Below, piece by piece: positions 8,131 to 17,947 of a DNA stretch of 64,000 nucleotides. The notes beneath the pieces were generated by a model that made no database searches, was not told the DNA's origin, and saw only the letters and a list, made by a program, of their open reading frames with translations. Source of the stretch: Echinicola vietnamensis DSM 17526. Lineage in GTDB: Bacteria > Bacteroidota > Bacteroidia > Cytophagales > Cyclobacteriaceae. The stretch covers positions 1,186,001 to 1,250,000 of the forward strand of contig NC_019904.1 in NCBI RefSeq assembly GCF_000325705.1, written 5' to 3'. Both the position numbers and the translations under genes were made by a program. Numbering within the stretch: the stretch's first letter is position 1; each line of letters begins with the position of its first letter.

Positions 8131-10944
8131 CTAGTGGGCTTCCAGCCAATCTTTTCCTACACCTACTTCCACCTGCATGGGTACTTCGATCTCCAATGCC
8201 TTGGTCATGAGTTTTGGAATTTCCTTTTTCAACAGGTCCACTTCATCCTTATGGGCATCAAAAACCAATTCATCATGCACCTGAAGGATCATCTTGGACT
8301 TCAATTGCTTCTCAAGCATCCATTGATGCACATGGATCATGGCCACTTTGATCATATCGGCAGCACTTCCTTGGATGGGAGCATTGATTGCATTTCGCTC
8401 AGAGTAGCCGCGCATGGTAGCATTTCGGCTGTTGATATCCCGAAGGTAACGGCGTCGGCCAAGGATGGTTTCCACGTATTCATTTTTACGTGCCTTTTCT
8501 ATGCAGTCATTCATGTACTGGCTCACGGCGGGGAATTCCTTGAAATAGGCATCTATTATCTCCTTGGCCTCTCCCCGTGGGATGTTAAGCCGCTGCGACA
8601 GGCCAAAAGCAGAAATGCCGTAAATGATGCCGAAGTTGGCCGTCTTGGCCTTTCGCCGCATTTCACTGGTCACTTCTTCCAGGGGAACCTGGAAGATCTT
8701 GGCAGCCGTGGTACTGTGGATATCTCTTCCTTCCCTAAATGCTTCCATCATGGACTCATCCTTGGAAAAAGCCGCCATAATACGCAATTCGATCTGACTG
8801 TAATCCGCCGCTAAAATCACATGCGCTTCATCACGCGGCACAAAAGCCTTTCTGATTTCCCTACCTCGCTCCGTCCTAATGGGGATATTCTGTAAGTTGG
8901 GATTGATAGACGATAGCCTGCCCGTAGCAGCAACTACCTGATTATAAGTAGTATGAATGCGATCAGTTTTAGGATTGATCAAAGTGGGCAAGGTATCCAC
9001 ATACGTGTTCTTTAGCTTTACCAACTCCCGATAATCCAAAATGGCCCGTGCTATTTCATGCTTGGGTGCAAGCTTGGACAGCACCTCTTCACCGGTAGCA
9101 TATTGGCCAGTCTTGGTCTTCTTGGCTTTTGGATCAAGCTCCATTTTCACAAAGAGCACCTCTCCCAATTGCTTCGGAGAAGCCAAGTTAAATTTCACTC
9201 CTGCCAAATCATAAACACGGGCTTCGATCTCCGTAATATCTTTCTCAAGGGCTGTGGATAACTCCGCCAAACTTTCCTTATCAATCTTGACACCCTCATA
9301 CTCCATCGCCGTCAGCACAGGAATCAAAGGCGTTTCCACTTCATAGAATAGCTTTTCCAAACCCCGCTCTTTCAAATCTGGATTTAGCTTTTGTGCCAGC
9401 TGCAAGGTGATGTCAGCATCTTCTGAGGCATATTCGACCACTTTATCCACATCGGCATCACGCATGTTTCCCTGGGATTTTCCCTTCTTGCCAATCAGGG
9501 TTTCGATGGATACGGGCCGGTACTGCAAATAATGCTCCGCCAGCCAATCCATGTTGTGCTTTCCCTCTGGCTCGATCAGGTAATGTGCCAGCATGGTATC
9601 ATAAAGTTTACCCTTCAGCGCTATCCCGTAGTTTTTAAGCACCAACGCATCGTATTTGATATTTTGGCCAATTTTGGTGATGCTTTCATCTTCAAAAACC
9701 CCTCGCAATGGCTCCAATAGCTTTTTGGTTTCCTCCTGATCAGCCGGCACCGGAATATAGAACGCCTCTCCCGGCACATAGGCAAACGACAAGCCCACCA
9801 ACTCAGCTTTGTTGGGATCGAGATCGGTGGTTTCAGTGTCAAAGCAAAATTCATCCTGGATTTCCAAGTACTCGACCAATTCCTTGATGGCGGCCAACCC
9901 TTCCACCTTATGATATGCATGCACCATGGAAGTCACTGTGGCCAACTGATCCGGCACTGGAATAGGATTGGCTTCCTCCACTTCTTCCTCCTCCGCATCT
10001 TCAGCAGGTCCCGTAAAAAGTCCCAATTGCTCATTCACTTTGACGGCAGGCTTTTTCATTTTCTCTCCAAAAACCCGCTGCGTCAATGTCCTGAATTCCA
10101 TTTCTGCAAATAGCGCTTTGAGCTTTTCTTCATCAGGGCCATCATAGGTCAAATCTTCAGGATTAAACTCAATGGGCACATCTTGTTTGATCGTGGCCAG
10201 GGATTTGGAAAGCAGCCCTTGCTGGCCAAAGTTTTCCACATTTTCCTTTTGCTTGCCCTTCAAGTCACCCACATGCTCCAGCAATCCTTCGATGGTACCA
10301 TAGGCCTTCAGGAGTTTTTTGGCAGTTTTTTCACCAATCCCGGGAATGCCGGGAATGTTATCCACAGCATCACCCATGAGGCCCAAGATATCCCTTACCT
10401 GATCGGGATCTTCTATCTCCCACTTGGCACAAACCTCCTTCGGCCCCATGACGTCCACTGCATTTCCCATAAAAGCAGGCTTATAAAGGAAAATATGCTC
10501 TTCTACCAATTGCCCATAATCCTTGTCGGGCGTCATCATGTATACCTCAAAATCCTTATACTCTGCCTTTTTGGCTATCGTTCCGATAATATCATCGGCC
10601 TCGTAGCCATCCAGTTCCAAGATCGGAATGTTAAACCCATCCACAATTTGCTTTACCCATGGAATGCCCACCGTAATATCTTCCGGTTGCTCCTGCCTGT
10701 TTGCCTTGTACGCTTCAAACTGCTCATGTCGAAAAGTAGGGGCAGCCGTATCAAAAGCGACGGCAATATGACTGGGCGATTGCTTCTCAATTACTTCCAA
10801 AAGGGTATTGGTAAAACCAAGCATGATTCCGGTATTCAGTCCTTTGGAATTGATCCGGGGGTTTTTGCTAAAAGCAAAGTGGGCCCGATAGATCAGGGCC
10901 ATGGCGTCTAAGAGAAAGAGTTTTTTCTTGTTGGAACTGGGCAT
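8131..10944 (-). CDS. polA: DNA polymerase I
   Basis: 937 residues, the expected full length. The N-terminal 5'-3' exonuclease carries DGYEADDIIG and the helix-hairpin-helix NIPGIPGIGEKTA; the 3'-5' proofreading domain keeps FDTETTDLD, so it should be active; the polymerase domain has motif A LAADYSQIELR, motif B RRKAKTANFGIIYG and motif C LQVHDELVFDA. It fills gaps in repair and removes RNA primers. Between the 5'-3' and 3'-5' exonuclease domains is an acidic linker rich in Glu. Three perfect DnaA-box strings lie inside. Confidence 0.98.
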   Translation of the reverse strand: MPSSNKKKLFLLDAMALIYRAHFAFSKNPRINSKGLNTGIMLGFTNTLLEVIEKQSPSHIAVAFDTAAPTFRHEQFEAYKANRQEQPEDITVGIPWVKQIVDGFNIPILELDGYEADDIIGTIAKKAEYKDFEVYMMTPDKDYGQLVEEHIFLYKPAFMGNAVDVMGPKEVCAKWEIEDPDQVRDILGLMGDAVDNIPGIPGIGEKTAKKLLKAYGTIEGLLEHVGDLKGKQKENVENFGQQGLLSKSLATIKQDVPIEFNPEDLTYDGPDEEKLKALFAEMEFRTLTQRVFGEKMKKPAVKVNEQLGLFTGPAEDAEEEEVEEANPIPVPDQLATVTSMVHAYHKVEGLAAIKELVEYLEIQDEFCFDTETTDLDPNKAELVGLSFAYVPGEAFYIPVPADQEETKKLLEPLRGVFEDESITKIGQNIKYDALVLKNYGIALKGKLYDTMLAHYLIEPEGKHNMDWLAEHYLQYRPVSIETLIGKKGKSQGNMRDADVDKVVEYASEDADITLQLAQKLNPDLKERGLEKLFYEVETPLIPVLTAMEYEGVKIDKESLAELSTALEKDITEIEARVYDLAGVKFNLASPKQLGEVLFVKMELDPKAKKTKTGQYATGEEVLSKLAPKHEIARAILDYRELVKLKNTYVDTLPTLINPKTDRIHTTYNQVVAATGRLSSINPNLQNIPIRTERGREIRKAFVPRDEAHVILAADYSQIELRIMAAFSKDESMMEAFREGRDIHSTTAAKIFQVPLEEVTSEMRRKAKTANFGIIYGISAFGLSQRLNIPRGEAKEIIDAYFKEFPAVSQYMNDCIEKARKNEYVETILGRRRYLRDINSRNATMRGYSERNAINAPIQGSAADMIKVAMIHVHQWMLEKQLKSKMILQVHDELVFDAHKDEVDLLKKEIPKLMTKALEIEVPMQVEVGVGKDWLEAH

Positions 10945-11385
10945 GGGATTAATCTGCTTAAAATGTATAAATTATCCTATTCACCATTCTGCTGAACAGC
11001 TCAGGGAAGGCTAAATTACAAATTATAATGGAAAGCAAACCTAGTCTTCAAACGGTAATTGGTATTACTTTCTCCCTTCACACAGGAAGACCTCCATAAA
11101 GCCCTGTTCGCAAAATTCATCGTTCCACTTTTCCACCAATTCACACACCATGGTGCATTTACATCTCAAAACACAAATAAGGCCAATGAGACCGTCACCA
11201 AATGGAAGCAATTACCTTATCCACACCAAAAAATAACAACTCCTTCATTTTTTTTGGCAAGCTATGCTATTTTGGTTTAAAATTTGATTAGCACATTACC
11301 ATTAGCGGATTGTGGATTTTGCAATGCGTTTTATTTTCGTAAATTCAAAATGAAATATTGTTAACTGTTTATCACTAAATCAAAA
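10945..11385. other. Intergenic region between polA and a small membrane protein gene
   Basis: No coding potential recognised; the 73-residue frame at 11059-11280 resembles no protein. It holds a perfect DnaA box at 11217-11225 and the upstream region of both divergent genes. Confidence 0.5.
11310..11339 (+). promoter_or_regulatory. Candidate Bacteroidota promoter
   Basis: TTG at 11310-11312 and TATTTTCG at 11332-11339 (one mismatch to TAnnTTTG) are 19 bp apart, about 47 bp upstream of the ATG at 11386. Fit to the sigma-ABfr consensus is by eye only. Confidence 0.35.
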
Positions 11386-11709
11386 ATGAATATGAAAAAA
11401 ATCGCCTACTTTTTAGCGGTCGTATTTTGCTTTGCTGCTTTTTCACCAGCAGCCATGGCAGCGCCCGAGAAAAAAGACAAAGACAAGACCGAATTATCAC
11501 CCGAGGAAGAGGCTAGACTCGCTGAAATCAATGAACGTGTAGACGAAATCAAAGCCATGGATTTCTCCGAGATGAGCAAAGATGAAATCAAGGACGTCAG
11601 AAACGAGTTGCGCGGAATGAAAAAGGAAGCCAAGGCCATGGGGCAAGGCATTTACCTTTCCGTGGGTGCCATCATCATCATTTTGTTGATTTTGATCTTG
11701 GTAACCTGA
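11386..11709 (+). CDS. Small secreted, membrane-anchored coiled-coil protein
   Basis: 107 residues with a signal peptide (MKKIAYFLAVVFCFAAF...AMA|A), a strongly charged helical middle part rich in Glu and Lys (about 30-85), and a C-terminal transmembrane helix (SVGAIIIILLILILV). The predicted topology places the charged helix in the periplasm anchored by its C terminus. Small proteins of this design are common in Bacteroidota, with no assigned function. ATG 11386 or 11392 could be the start. It is followed by a strong terminator, so it is monocistronic. Confidence 0.7.
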   Translation: MNMKKIAYFLAVVFCFAAFSPAAMAAPEKKDKDKTELSPEEEARLAEINERVDEIKAMDFSEMSKDEIKDVRNELRGMKKEAKAMGQGIYLSVGAIIIILLILILVT

Positions 11710-11727
11710 TAAGGTGCTGAAATCCAC

Positions 11728-11766
11728 AAAAAAGGCTGATCCTAATCATATGATCAGCCTTTTTTT
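11728..11766 (+). terminator. Intrinsic terminator
   Basis: AAAAAAGGCTGATC pairs with GATCAGCCTTTTTT around a 10-base loop, 18 bp after the stop codon of the small membrane protein. The A/T tails allow use in either direction. Confidence 0.88.
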
Positions 11767-11984
11767 ATAACTTGTTGATATACAATACTTTTAAATCACT
11801 GAATAATATTTCTAATTTAAATCTTTACCCGGTTAAAGAAACACTTTAAGTCAACTTTAGCATTAGGGGTCACTCGTGACATTTATGCATTCCCTTTGCG
11901 GAGAGCCTTTGAAGCGTATCATTTTTCCGATAACTCAATTCATAACCCTGGAAAAATGGCTTGATCCACGTTAACCTCATTTCA

Positions 11985-12065
11985 ATTCACGGATAAAAGG
12001 ATAAACACGGATTTGCAATACCTTAAACATCCTATCTGCAATTATCCGTGGCCAAATAGAGACCA
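11985..12065. repeat. Dispersed repeat (ggataaacacgg...ccgtggccaaatag)
   Basis: cacggataaaaggataaacacgga and attatccgtggccaaatag match the unit halves of the 5905-6607 array and the copy at 61775-61858. Nothing else is seen in the 11767-12111 gap. Confidence 0.65.
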
Positions 12066-12111
12066 CCGGTAGCAAGGAATTTAGGAATACATGCATGGGA
12101 ATGTTCTTGTT

Positions 12112-12927
12112 TTATTTTGCCTTTAGGTGGTTCAAAAGTTGCTGTATTTGTTGCCAAGTCTTATCACTCAGTACTGGCTTATTTACCCTTTCTGATTCGT
12201 TTTTTTGATAGTTATCCACAATAGTTGTAGCACGCGCTTCGCTATCAGGATGGGTACTTATCCACGTAAGATAGCTTAGCGCTTCATGGTCGTCCAAGGA
12301 CATTTTAAAAAGAAAATTGGCCAAGTGCTCTGGGTCAATCTGGGCATTCTCCATGTATTCGGCAGCTTTAAGGTCCGCCGCTCGCTCCTGATCCCGATCA
12401 AAGGCGCTAGAAGAAAGTAATTTTGCCACCTCTGCTACGCCAGCACCAGAGCTGCCCGTAGTTAGTGATACCAACATGGATATCCCCACCTCTTTGGCCA
12501 GCTTTTTCATGACGTGGTTTTCTTCGATATGTGCTATTTCATGGCAAATGACGCCTGTAAGCTCTTCTTGCTTATCCACATTCCTGATCAGCCCCGTGTA
12601 AAGCACCAAATATCCATCGGGCATGGCAAATGCATTTACCTCATCCTTGTCCAGGATCCGCAATTTGATGTTTTCCACATCGAGTTGATTGGCTTCGTAG
12701 ACGGCGGTAAGGATACTGTCCATGGCCAATACCAAGGTATCATTGGTGACTTCGTCGGCCTCGCGGGAATATACTTTCCACAGCTCTTCACCCAGCTTTT
12801 CCTCCAGCTGATCACTGGAAGATTCCCAATTGAAAAGGGAAAGCCAATCTACTTGAGCCAACATAAACCAGCCCAACAAAAACGATCCCAGCACCGCAAA
12901 TCCTTGGAGGTATACCTTTTTCACCAT
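12112..12927 (-). CDS. M48 family metalloprotease, membrane anchored
   Basis: Zinc protease with HEIAHIEENH (HExxH plus the following His) and a downstream glutamate in RDQERAADLKAAEYM, the M48/HtpX-Oma1/BepA arrangement. An N-terminal hydrophobic segment (YLQGFAVLGSFLLGWFMLA) anchors it to the membrane. Such enzymes degrade misfolded envelope proteins. The open frame extends to 13182, but the ATG at 12927 is chosen (271 residues): it overlaps the stop of the upstream DUF4870 gene by 7 bp and the extra N terminus is a shadow of that gene. Last gene of a four-gene overlapping operon. Confidence 0.88.
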   Translation of the reverse strand: MVKKVYLQGFAVLGSFLLGWFMLAQVDWLSLFNWESSSDQLEEKLGEELWKVYSREADEVTNDTLVLAMDSILTAVYEANQLDVENIKLRILDKDEVNAFAMPDGYLVLYTGLIRNVDKQEELTGVICHEIAHIEENHVMKKLAKEVGISMLVSLTTGSSGAGVAEVAKLLSSSAFDRDQERAADLKAAEYMENAQIDPEHLANFLFKMSLDDHEALSYLTWISTHPDSEARATTIVDNYQKNESERVNKPVLSDKTWQQIQQLLNHLKAK

Positions 12928-13358
12928 GACTCCTTGCAAATTTGATTCGTGAGCAATCCATAAAACCACCATTCGATGTGAATGCCCTTCCTGATTTGGA
13001 TCGCACTGTATATCGTGGCGATAAATTCCGTCAAGTTGGCCACTAAAACCATTATGATATAGGCGACATAGGTGTTGCTCAATTCCGTGTCTTTGAAAAT
13101 CAACGAAAGGGTCCACCAAAAACCAACGGTGTTGATAACAAATAGGGTAAACTGTGAAATCAAGGCTTGTGTACAGTGCCAACGCACAAAATAGGTTCCT
13201 TTGCGGTTGCCCAAATAAAAGATCAGGGTGGCCAGTAAATTGATTATGGGCAATGGTAATCCCGCAATCAAAGCCACCAACGACATCAGGTAGCTATTGG
13301 AAGCTTTTTCTGCTTCGTGCTCGCTGGGCTTGTACTCAAATGTACGGACATGTATCAT
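12921..13358 (-). CDS. DUF4870 (Tic20-like) membrane protein
   Basis: 145 residues with about four hydrophobic segments. The pattern PLPIINLLATLIFYLGNRKGTYFVRWHCTQALISQ is that of DUF4870/Tic20-like proteins, with the family's Arg-His in the segment before the second membrane span. Function is unknown. Start ATG overlaps the stop of the DUF2752 gene by 4 bp and its own stop overlaps the protease start, so translational coupling is likely. Confidence 0.68.
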   Translation of the reverse strand: MIHVRTFEYKPSEHEAEKASNSYLMSLVALIAGLPLPIINLLATLIFYLGNRKGTYFVRWHCTQALISQFTLFVINTVGFWWTLSLIFKDTELSNTYVAYIIMVLVANLTEFIATIYSAIQIRKGIHIEWWFYGLLTNQICKESW

Positions 13359-13786
13359 AATCCTTTATAGATATTCCAACACCAATTGATCAACACCAAC
13401 ATACCCAAGGGTATGGCCCTGACGGGGTTTCTGAGCCAGATTTCAAACCGCTGATAACTTATCCACAGTGAATCTTTCTTCAGCAATAGGTCCATTAACA
13501 ACCAAACCGGACCAACCGCCAATCCCACTGCCACCAAAAAACCCAATGGATTACTGTAAAATGCACCATTCATGTCTCCGTGTATGATGGCCATTACCGC
13601 TCGGGTGATGCCACACGAAGGACACGGGATACCCGTGACATTTTTGATCAGGCATAAGGTAGGGCCATGACTGTGGCTCATCGCTGCATGGAGCTGGTAA
13701 ACCAACCATCCATAGCCCATTCCAAAGCCGATCGATAGAATGGTATAGAGTTTATTCCTGCTCACGATCAGTGGATCCAATTTCAT
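13355..13786 (-). CDS. DUF2752 membrane protein
   Basis: 143 residues. The DUF2752 signature CLIKNVTGIPCPSCGITRAVMA, with the family's CPxCGxTR motif, sits between the first and second hydrophobic helices, followed by NPLGFLVAVG. The cysteine pair may bind metal or form a disulfide; no function is established. It overlaps the TM2 gene by 35 bp and the DUF4870 gene by 4 bp. Confidence 0.83.
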   Translation of the reverse strand: MKLDPLIVSRNKLYTILSIGFGMGYGWLVYQLHAAMSHSHGPTLCLIKNVTGIPCPSCGITRAVMAIIHGDMNGAFYSNPLGFLVAVGLAVGPVWLLMDLLLKKDSLWISYQRFEIWLRNPVRAIPLGMLVLINWCWNIYKGL

Positions 13787-14150
13787 TTGTGGTTGGCGCT
13801 GTGCGGTGCAATGCAGCCAGGGTTTCTTTCAGCTTCATCCCATTTTTTTCCCTTGCTACTCCTGGAATCATAAACCAATCGATGATGGACCAGATCGCAA
13901 AGCCACCACAGGTAAGCAATTTAAGGATGCCAAGTCCCGTATCGCCCACCATAAAGCGATCGATTCCCAATTGTCCGCCCACAAGGGAAATGACTTGCAC
14001 CGAATTGGGATCGTAAAACTGCAGGGTCTGAATGCCTTCCCAAGCGGGATCATCCAGCAGGTGCAAGCGTTCGCGGATAAAAGGAAGATGATGCGCTTCA
14101 AAATACTTACTGTTCATCATCATAAAAAGGTCTACTTTAGCTACTTCCAT
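13752..14150 (-). CDS. TM2 domain protein
   Basis: 132 residues. The TM2 signature is clear: GGQLGIDRFMVGDTGLGILKLLTCGGFAIWSIIDWFMI (two membrane helices joined by a DRF-type turn). The N-terminal 55 residues are soluble, the C terminus is charged. First gene of the overlapping TM2-DUF2752-DUF4870-M48 operon. TM2 and DUF2752 genes often neighbour each other in Bacteroidota, with unknown joint role. Confidence 0.87.
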   Translation of the reverse strand: MEVAKVDLFMMMNSKYFEAHHLPFIRERLHLLDDPAWEGIQTLQFYDPNSVQVISLVGGQLGIDRFMVGDTGLGILKLLTCGGFAIWSIIDWFMIPGVAREKNGMKLKETLAALHRTAPTTNEIGSTDREQE

Positions 14151-14367
14151 TTGTGTGTATTGATAAGTGATAGATATGCAAACAATATATCATGTGGCCA
14201 GCCACAAAAACTTCAAAACCCTATCAAAAAATGAAGGTTGATTTGAGGTCAGGCGACTAATATACTATAAAATACAAAAGGTAAAAAACCGTAAAGCAAC
14301 GACAGCCAATGGTACCTCTTAAAATCATCACTCACCCTTTAGTGGGAACCCACCGTTTTACCCTTCG

Positions 14368-14823
14368 CTAATCTTCCAGTGTTTTCAGGTAGCCCTTGAC
14401 CACCAATGCCTTCCAAAGGACGTAAGAAAGCGGAATCAACCAAAAAAGCTCGTTAAAGCCCAAATGAAAGATGGTACGCTTGTTCCATCCGATGATATCC
14501 ACATAATAGAGCACAAACCAAATGGCCGAAATGAGTTTTCCACCAATTCCCACCATGGTCAGGTAAATCCATGAAATCGGATAAAAAGCACTTAAAAACA
14601 ACAAAAAGCCAATAATCAACACAAAACTACCATAAACACTGGTGTCCAATACGACTGGCTCGTCGGGAAACATGGCCAGCCAAGAGACCAAAGGTTCTCC
14701 CATCCACTTAAAAAATGCACCCCAAGCCACCGTAAGCATTCCCGAAAGCAGGATGATTCCTCGCATTGGCATGGTATATCGTGGCATGGTAGGATCGGTA
14801 GTCGGACGGGTATCGAGCATCAT
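14368..14823 (-). CDS. Hypothetical four-helix membrane protein
   Basis: 151 residues with about four transmembrane helices (around 22-40, 65-82, 86-108 and 125-143) and short polar ends. No motif identifies its role. It is transcribed in the same direction as the TM2 operon but separated from it by 217 bp of AT-rich sequence, so probably independent. Two adjacent ATGs (14823, 14820) could serve as start. Confidence 0.6.
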   Translation of the reverse strand: MMLDTRPTTDPTMPRYTMPMRGIILLSGMLTVAWGAFFKWMGEPLVSWLAMFPDEPVVLDTSVYGSFVLIIGFLLFLSAFYPISWIYLTMVGIGGKLISAIWFVLYYVDIIGWNKRTIFHLGFNELFWLIPLSYVLWKALVVKGYLKTLED

Positions 14824-14956
14824 GTGATTATTTACAATAGTACTTTACAAAACTAACGCTTACCGCATAATTTCACACCATCCCACGCAGGCTTTTATCC
14901 CCATGTAAATCCGGATTATTTTGTATTTTAGTCCTACTCATCTTCAGCAAAATAAT

Positions 14957-15595
14957 ATGCCAGACTTCCATCCTTCTCACGATGAGCGTATAGATGCTTA
15001 TATTCATACATCCCAGCAGTTTGCTGAGCCCATTTTACGGCATTGCAGGGCCTTGGTCCACCAAGCCTGTCCAGAAGTGGAAGAAACCATCAAATGGGGC
15101 ATGCCTCATTTCATGCTAAATGGCGAAATTCTATGTAGCATGGCCGCCTTTAAGGCCCACTGTGCATTCGTATTTTGGAAAGCTGCGCTGATGAAGGATC
15201 CTGCCTTGCAGCAAAATGCTGCCGAAGAAACGGCCATGGGGCATTTGGGGAAAATCACCCATTTAAAAGACCTGCCTTCTGATGAAAAAATGCTGGCTTA
15301 CCTCCATGAAGCAGTGGAGATCAATAAAAAAGGAATTCCACTTCCCAAAAAGAGCCCTGCCTCCAAAAAAGCCCTCACCGTTCCGGACGACCTCAAAGCA
15401 GCCCTTGAACAAAACCCTGCTTCGCTGAATACTTTTGAACAATTCAGTTACACGCATCAAAAAGAATACATCGAATGGATAACCGAAGCCAAAACCAGCG
15501 CGACAAGAACCAAACGCCTCCATACGGCCATTGCCTACATGGAAGCGGGAAAACCACGCAATTGGAAATATATGAAGGAATGGAAAAATAAATAG
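14957..15595 (+). CDS. YdeI/OmpD-associated family protein (DUF1801 + OmdA)
   Basis: An N-terminal DUF1801 domain (VHQACPEVEETIKWGMPHFMLNGEILCSMAAFKAHCAFVFWK) is followed by a proline/lysine linker and a C-terminal bacteriocin-protection (OmdA) region ending FSYTHQKEYIEWITEAKTSATRTKRL and AYMEAGK. Relatives confer tolerance to polymyxin or bacteriocins in some bacteria, mechanism unknown. The frame opens at a TTG (14921); ATG 14957 is chosen, giving 212 residues. Confidence 0.82.
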   Translation: MPDFHPSHDERIDAYIHTSQQFAEPILRHCRALVHQACPEVEETIKWGMPHFMLNGEILCSMAAFKAHCAFVFWKAALMKDPALQQNAAEETAMGHLGKITHLKDLPSDEKMLAYLHEAVEINKKGIPLPKKSPASKKALTVPDDLKAALEQNPASLNTFEQFSYTHQKEYIEWITEAKTSATRTKRLHTAIAYMEAGKPRNWKYMKEWKNK

Positions 15596-15977
15596 ATCAG
15601 CCTATATCGAGCGTACTCTTCCATTTTCCAGACTCGTCAAAGACGTCGTATTTTTATGCATCATAGTCCTTTAGTTTTTGCTATCCCTTGGTTTCCTGCC
15701 CTTTAGGACCTAGCAGCTTACAACTATTAAGCCTACATCACCAAATTTTATTATTGATAACAATTCTTTAATCAAAATTTTCAGTAGTAACACCCCTTTT
15801 TTGACACTTACTATATGAATAATAATATTATCAGAATAGCCTGAGCTTTGGAAAAGCAGTATTAACGGGAAACGATAATGTGTGCTCCTGTAAGGAAATA
15901 CTGCCAGAAAGGTTAATGGCGCAACTTGTATCAGAGAATTTAGACATAATTATCTTACTAAAAACGAACAGCACACC
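15596..15977. other. Intergenic region before phosphoesterase gene
   Basis: AT-rich, no coding frame, no obvious hairpin terminator. It presumably contains the promoter of the metallophosphoesterase gene, but no convincing -33/-7 pair was identified. Confidence 0.45.
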
Positions 15978-17540
15978 ATGAAAAAATTGCTTTTCACCGG
16001 TTTACTCTTGGCATCTTCCTGGGCAGCCATCGCCCAAGAAACGGCCAAAGGAACGGTTTATGAGGATTTGAACAACAACGGCAAAAAGGACCGCAAGGAA
16101 AAGGGCCTCCCACAAGTGGCCGTTTCTAACGGAATAGATGTGGTCCTGACGGACAAAAAGGGGCGCTATGAGCTCCCTGTGACCGATGATCAGATCATTT
16201 TTGTCATCAAACCGGCTGGCTACCAAGCTCCCGTAGATGAGCAAAACCTTCCGCAGTATTTCTATATCCACAAGCCTGAAGGTTCTCCAGCAATGGATTT
16301 TGAAGGGTTGGCCCCCACTGGAAAATTACCCAAAAAAGTAGATTTTGGCCTAATCCCCGTAGCGAACAACAGTAACTTTACGGCGCTGATCTTTGGTGAT
16401 CCACAACCGTACACGATCGAAGAGGTCAATCACTTTGATAATGGTGTGGTATCGGAAGTTGAGGGAATCGAAGACATTGATTTCGGTTTGTCTCTAGGTG
16501 ATCTTGTGGGGAATGACCTGGATCTCTTTGATCCTTATATTGCTGCCACCGCTAAAGTCGGGGTTCCGTGGTACAACGTCCTGGGAAATCATGACCTGAA
16601 TTTCGATGCGGAAGAAGATCACTTGTCTGATGAAACGTTTGAAGCTCATTTTGGGCCAGCGAATTATGCCTTTAACCATGGCAACGTTCATTTTATCGTT
16701 TTGGACGATGTGATGTATCCCGACCCTCGCGATGGTAAAGGATATTGGGGAGGCTTCCGTCAAGATCAATTGACTTTCGTAAAAAATGACCTAAAGTATG
16801 TGCCCAAAGATCACTTGATCGTTTTGGCTTTTCACATTCCGTTAAGCGAGCCCAGCGGGGATCCCTTTAACGATGAAGAACGTCAACAACTTTTTGACCT
16901 GTTGAAGGATTATCCACATACCCTTTCCCTTTCTGCGCATACGCACTTGCAGCGACAGGATTTCTTTTTTGAAAAGGATGGCTGGAACCAGAAAAACCCT
17001 CATCACCACTATAATGTAGGGACTACTTCAGGAGACTGGTACTCCGGTGAGCTGAATGAAAAGGGCATTCCTAAGTCCACCATGCGGGACGGTACGCCCA
17101 AAGGATATGCATTTTTGGATTTCACGGGCAACCAATATGAAGTGAGGTACAAGGTGGTCGACCAAAACGAAGATTACCAAATGGCCATTTTTGCCCCAAA
17201 AGTACTGGAGAAGGACAAGCGTACTTCGGCGGGCATTTTTGTCAACTTCTTTATGGGTACCGAAAATGACGAGTTGCGCTACCGAATCGACGATGGCCCT
17301 TGGAAAAAAATGAACTATATGGAAGAATACGACCCTACCTACATGATGGATGTGTATAAGTGGGATACCACCGAAGAACTCTTGGATGGCAGACGTCCGT
17401 CCAATCCAGTCAAAAGTACACACCTGTGGCGAGCAGGGATCGATGCCAAATTAGAAAAGGGTGTTCACACCATCGAAGTGGAAGCCACTGATATGTTTGG
17501 CAAAAAACATTACGGAACCAAAACCTACCATATTCGCTAA
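15978..17540 (+). CDS. Secreted calcineurin-like metallophosphoesterase (MetallophosN/Metallophos/MetallophosC)
   Basis: 520 residues with a signal peptide (MKKLLFTGLLLASSWAAIAQ). The N-terminal Ig-like MetallophosN domain starts GTVYEDLNNNGKKDRKEKGLPQVAVSNG (a SdrD-B-type calcium-binding pattern). The catalytic domain shows all phosphoesterase blocks: GDPQP, GDLVGND, GNHDL, HIPL and SAHTHLQ. A C-terminal beta domain follows. The protein acts in the periplasm or at the surface on phosphomonoesters or diesters. Monocistronic, followed by an intrinsic terminator. Confidence 0.9.
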   Translation: MKKLLFTGLLLASSWAAIAQETAKGTVYEDLNNNGKKDRKEKGLPQVAVSNGIDVVLTDKKGRYELPVTDDQIIFVIKPAGYQAPVDEQNLPQYFYIHKPEGSPAMDFEGLAPTGKLPKKVDFGLIPVANNSNFTALIFGDPQPYTIEEVNHFDNGVVSEVEGIEDIDFGLSLGDLVGNDLDLFDPYIAATAKVGVPWYNVLGNHDLNFDAEEDHLSDETFEAHFGPANYAFNHGNVHFIVLDDVMYPDPRDGKGYWGGFRQDQLTFVKNDLKYVPKDHLIVLAFHIPLSEPSGDPFNDEERQQLFDLLKDYPHTLSLSAHTHLQRQDFFFEKDGWNQKNPHHHYNVGTTSGDWYSGELNEKGIPKSTMRDGTPKGYAFLDFTGNQYEVRYKVVDQNEDYQMAIFAPKVLEKDKRTSAGIFVNFFMGTENDELRYRIDDGPWKKMNYMEEYDPTYMMDVYKWDTTEELLDGRRPSNPVKSTHLWRAGIDAKLEKGVHTIEVEATDMFGKKHYGTKTYHIR

Positions 17541-17560
17541 TTTTTTAGATTTAGTTTGTG

Positions 17561-17595
17561 GCCGGAGAGCAGTTATGCTTTCCGGCTATTTTTTT
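17561..17595 (+). terminator. Intrinsic terminator
   Basis: GCCGGAGAGC and GCTTTCCGGC pair (one G-T) around agttat and are followed by tattttttt. Lies 20 bp after the phosphoesterase stop. Confidence 0.85.
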
Positions 17596-17947
17596 CAAGC
17601 TTCCAAACCTCATGGTATAATAATCCAGCCATATATCAAACCGTTAACCTGCATACCTCAAAAGCTCTCATCCATCTTATGTGGGCGAAAGGTTCCCTTG
17701 AAACTCCATGGCTTGATCCCTGGTCCCTAACTGCTCCGCAACAATTATTTTATCCACCATGCCGATCAAGCGAATAGCTTTGAAGGGTAATTGATTGGCC
17801 ATTAATTTATCGTTTTATGACCCAATTGCCTTTCCAAAACACTTTCTTATCTACGATTAAATCATCAATTCATTGAAATTTTGGCTAAACCGTTTTATCT
17901 TTTCACAAAAATCTTAGACAACCCAAAATACCCCTAATGACAAACCT
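17596..17947. other. Intergenic region before dehydrogenase operon
   Basis: Short open frames here (17461-17777) look like chance. No repeat or hairpin was recognised; the promoter of the Sub3/GMC operon should be here. Confidence 0.45.

Noticed and set aside
12928..13182. N-terminal extension of the M48 protease frame
   Set aside because: It is a shadow of the DUF4870 gene on the same strand in another frame; ATG 12927 with a 7-bp overlap fits better.
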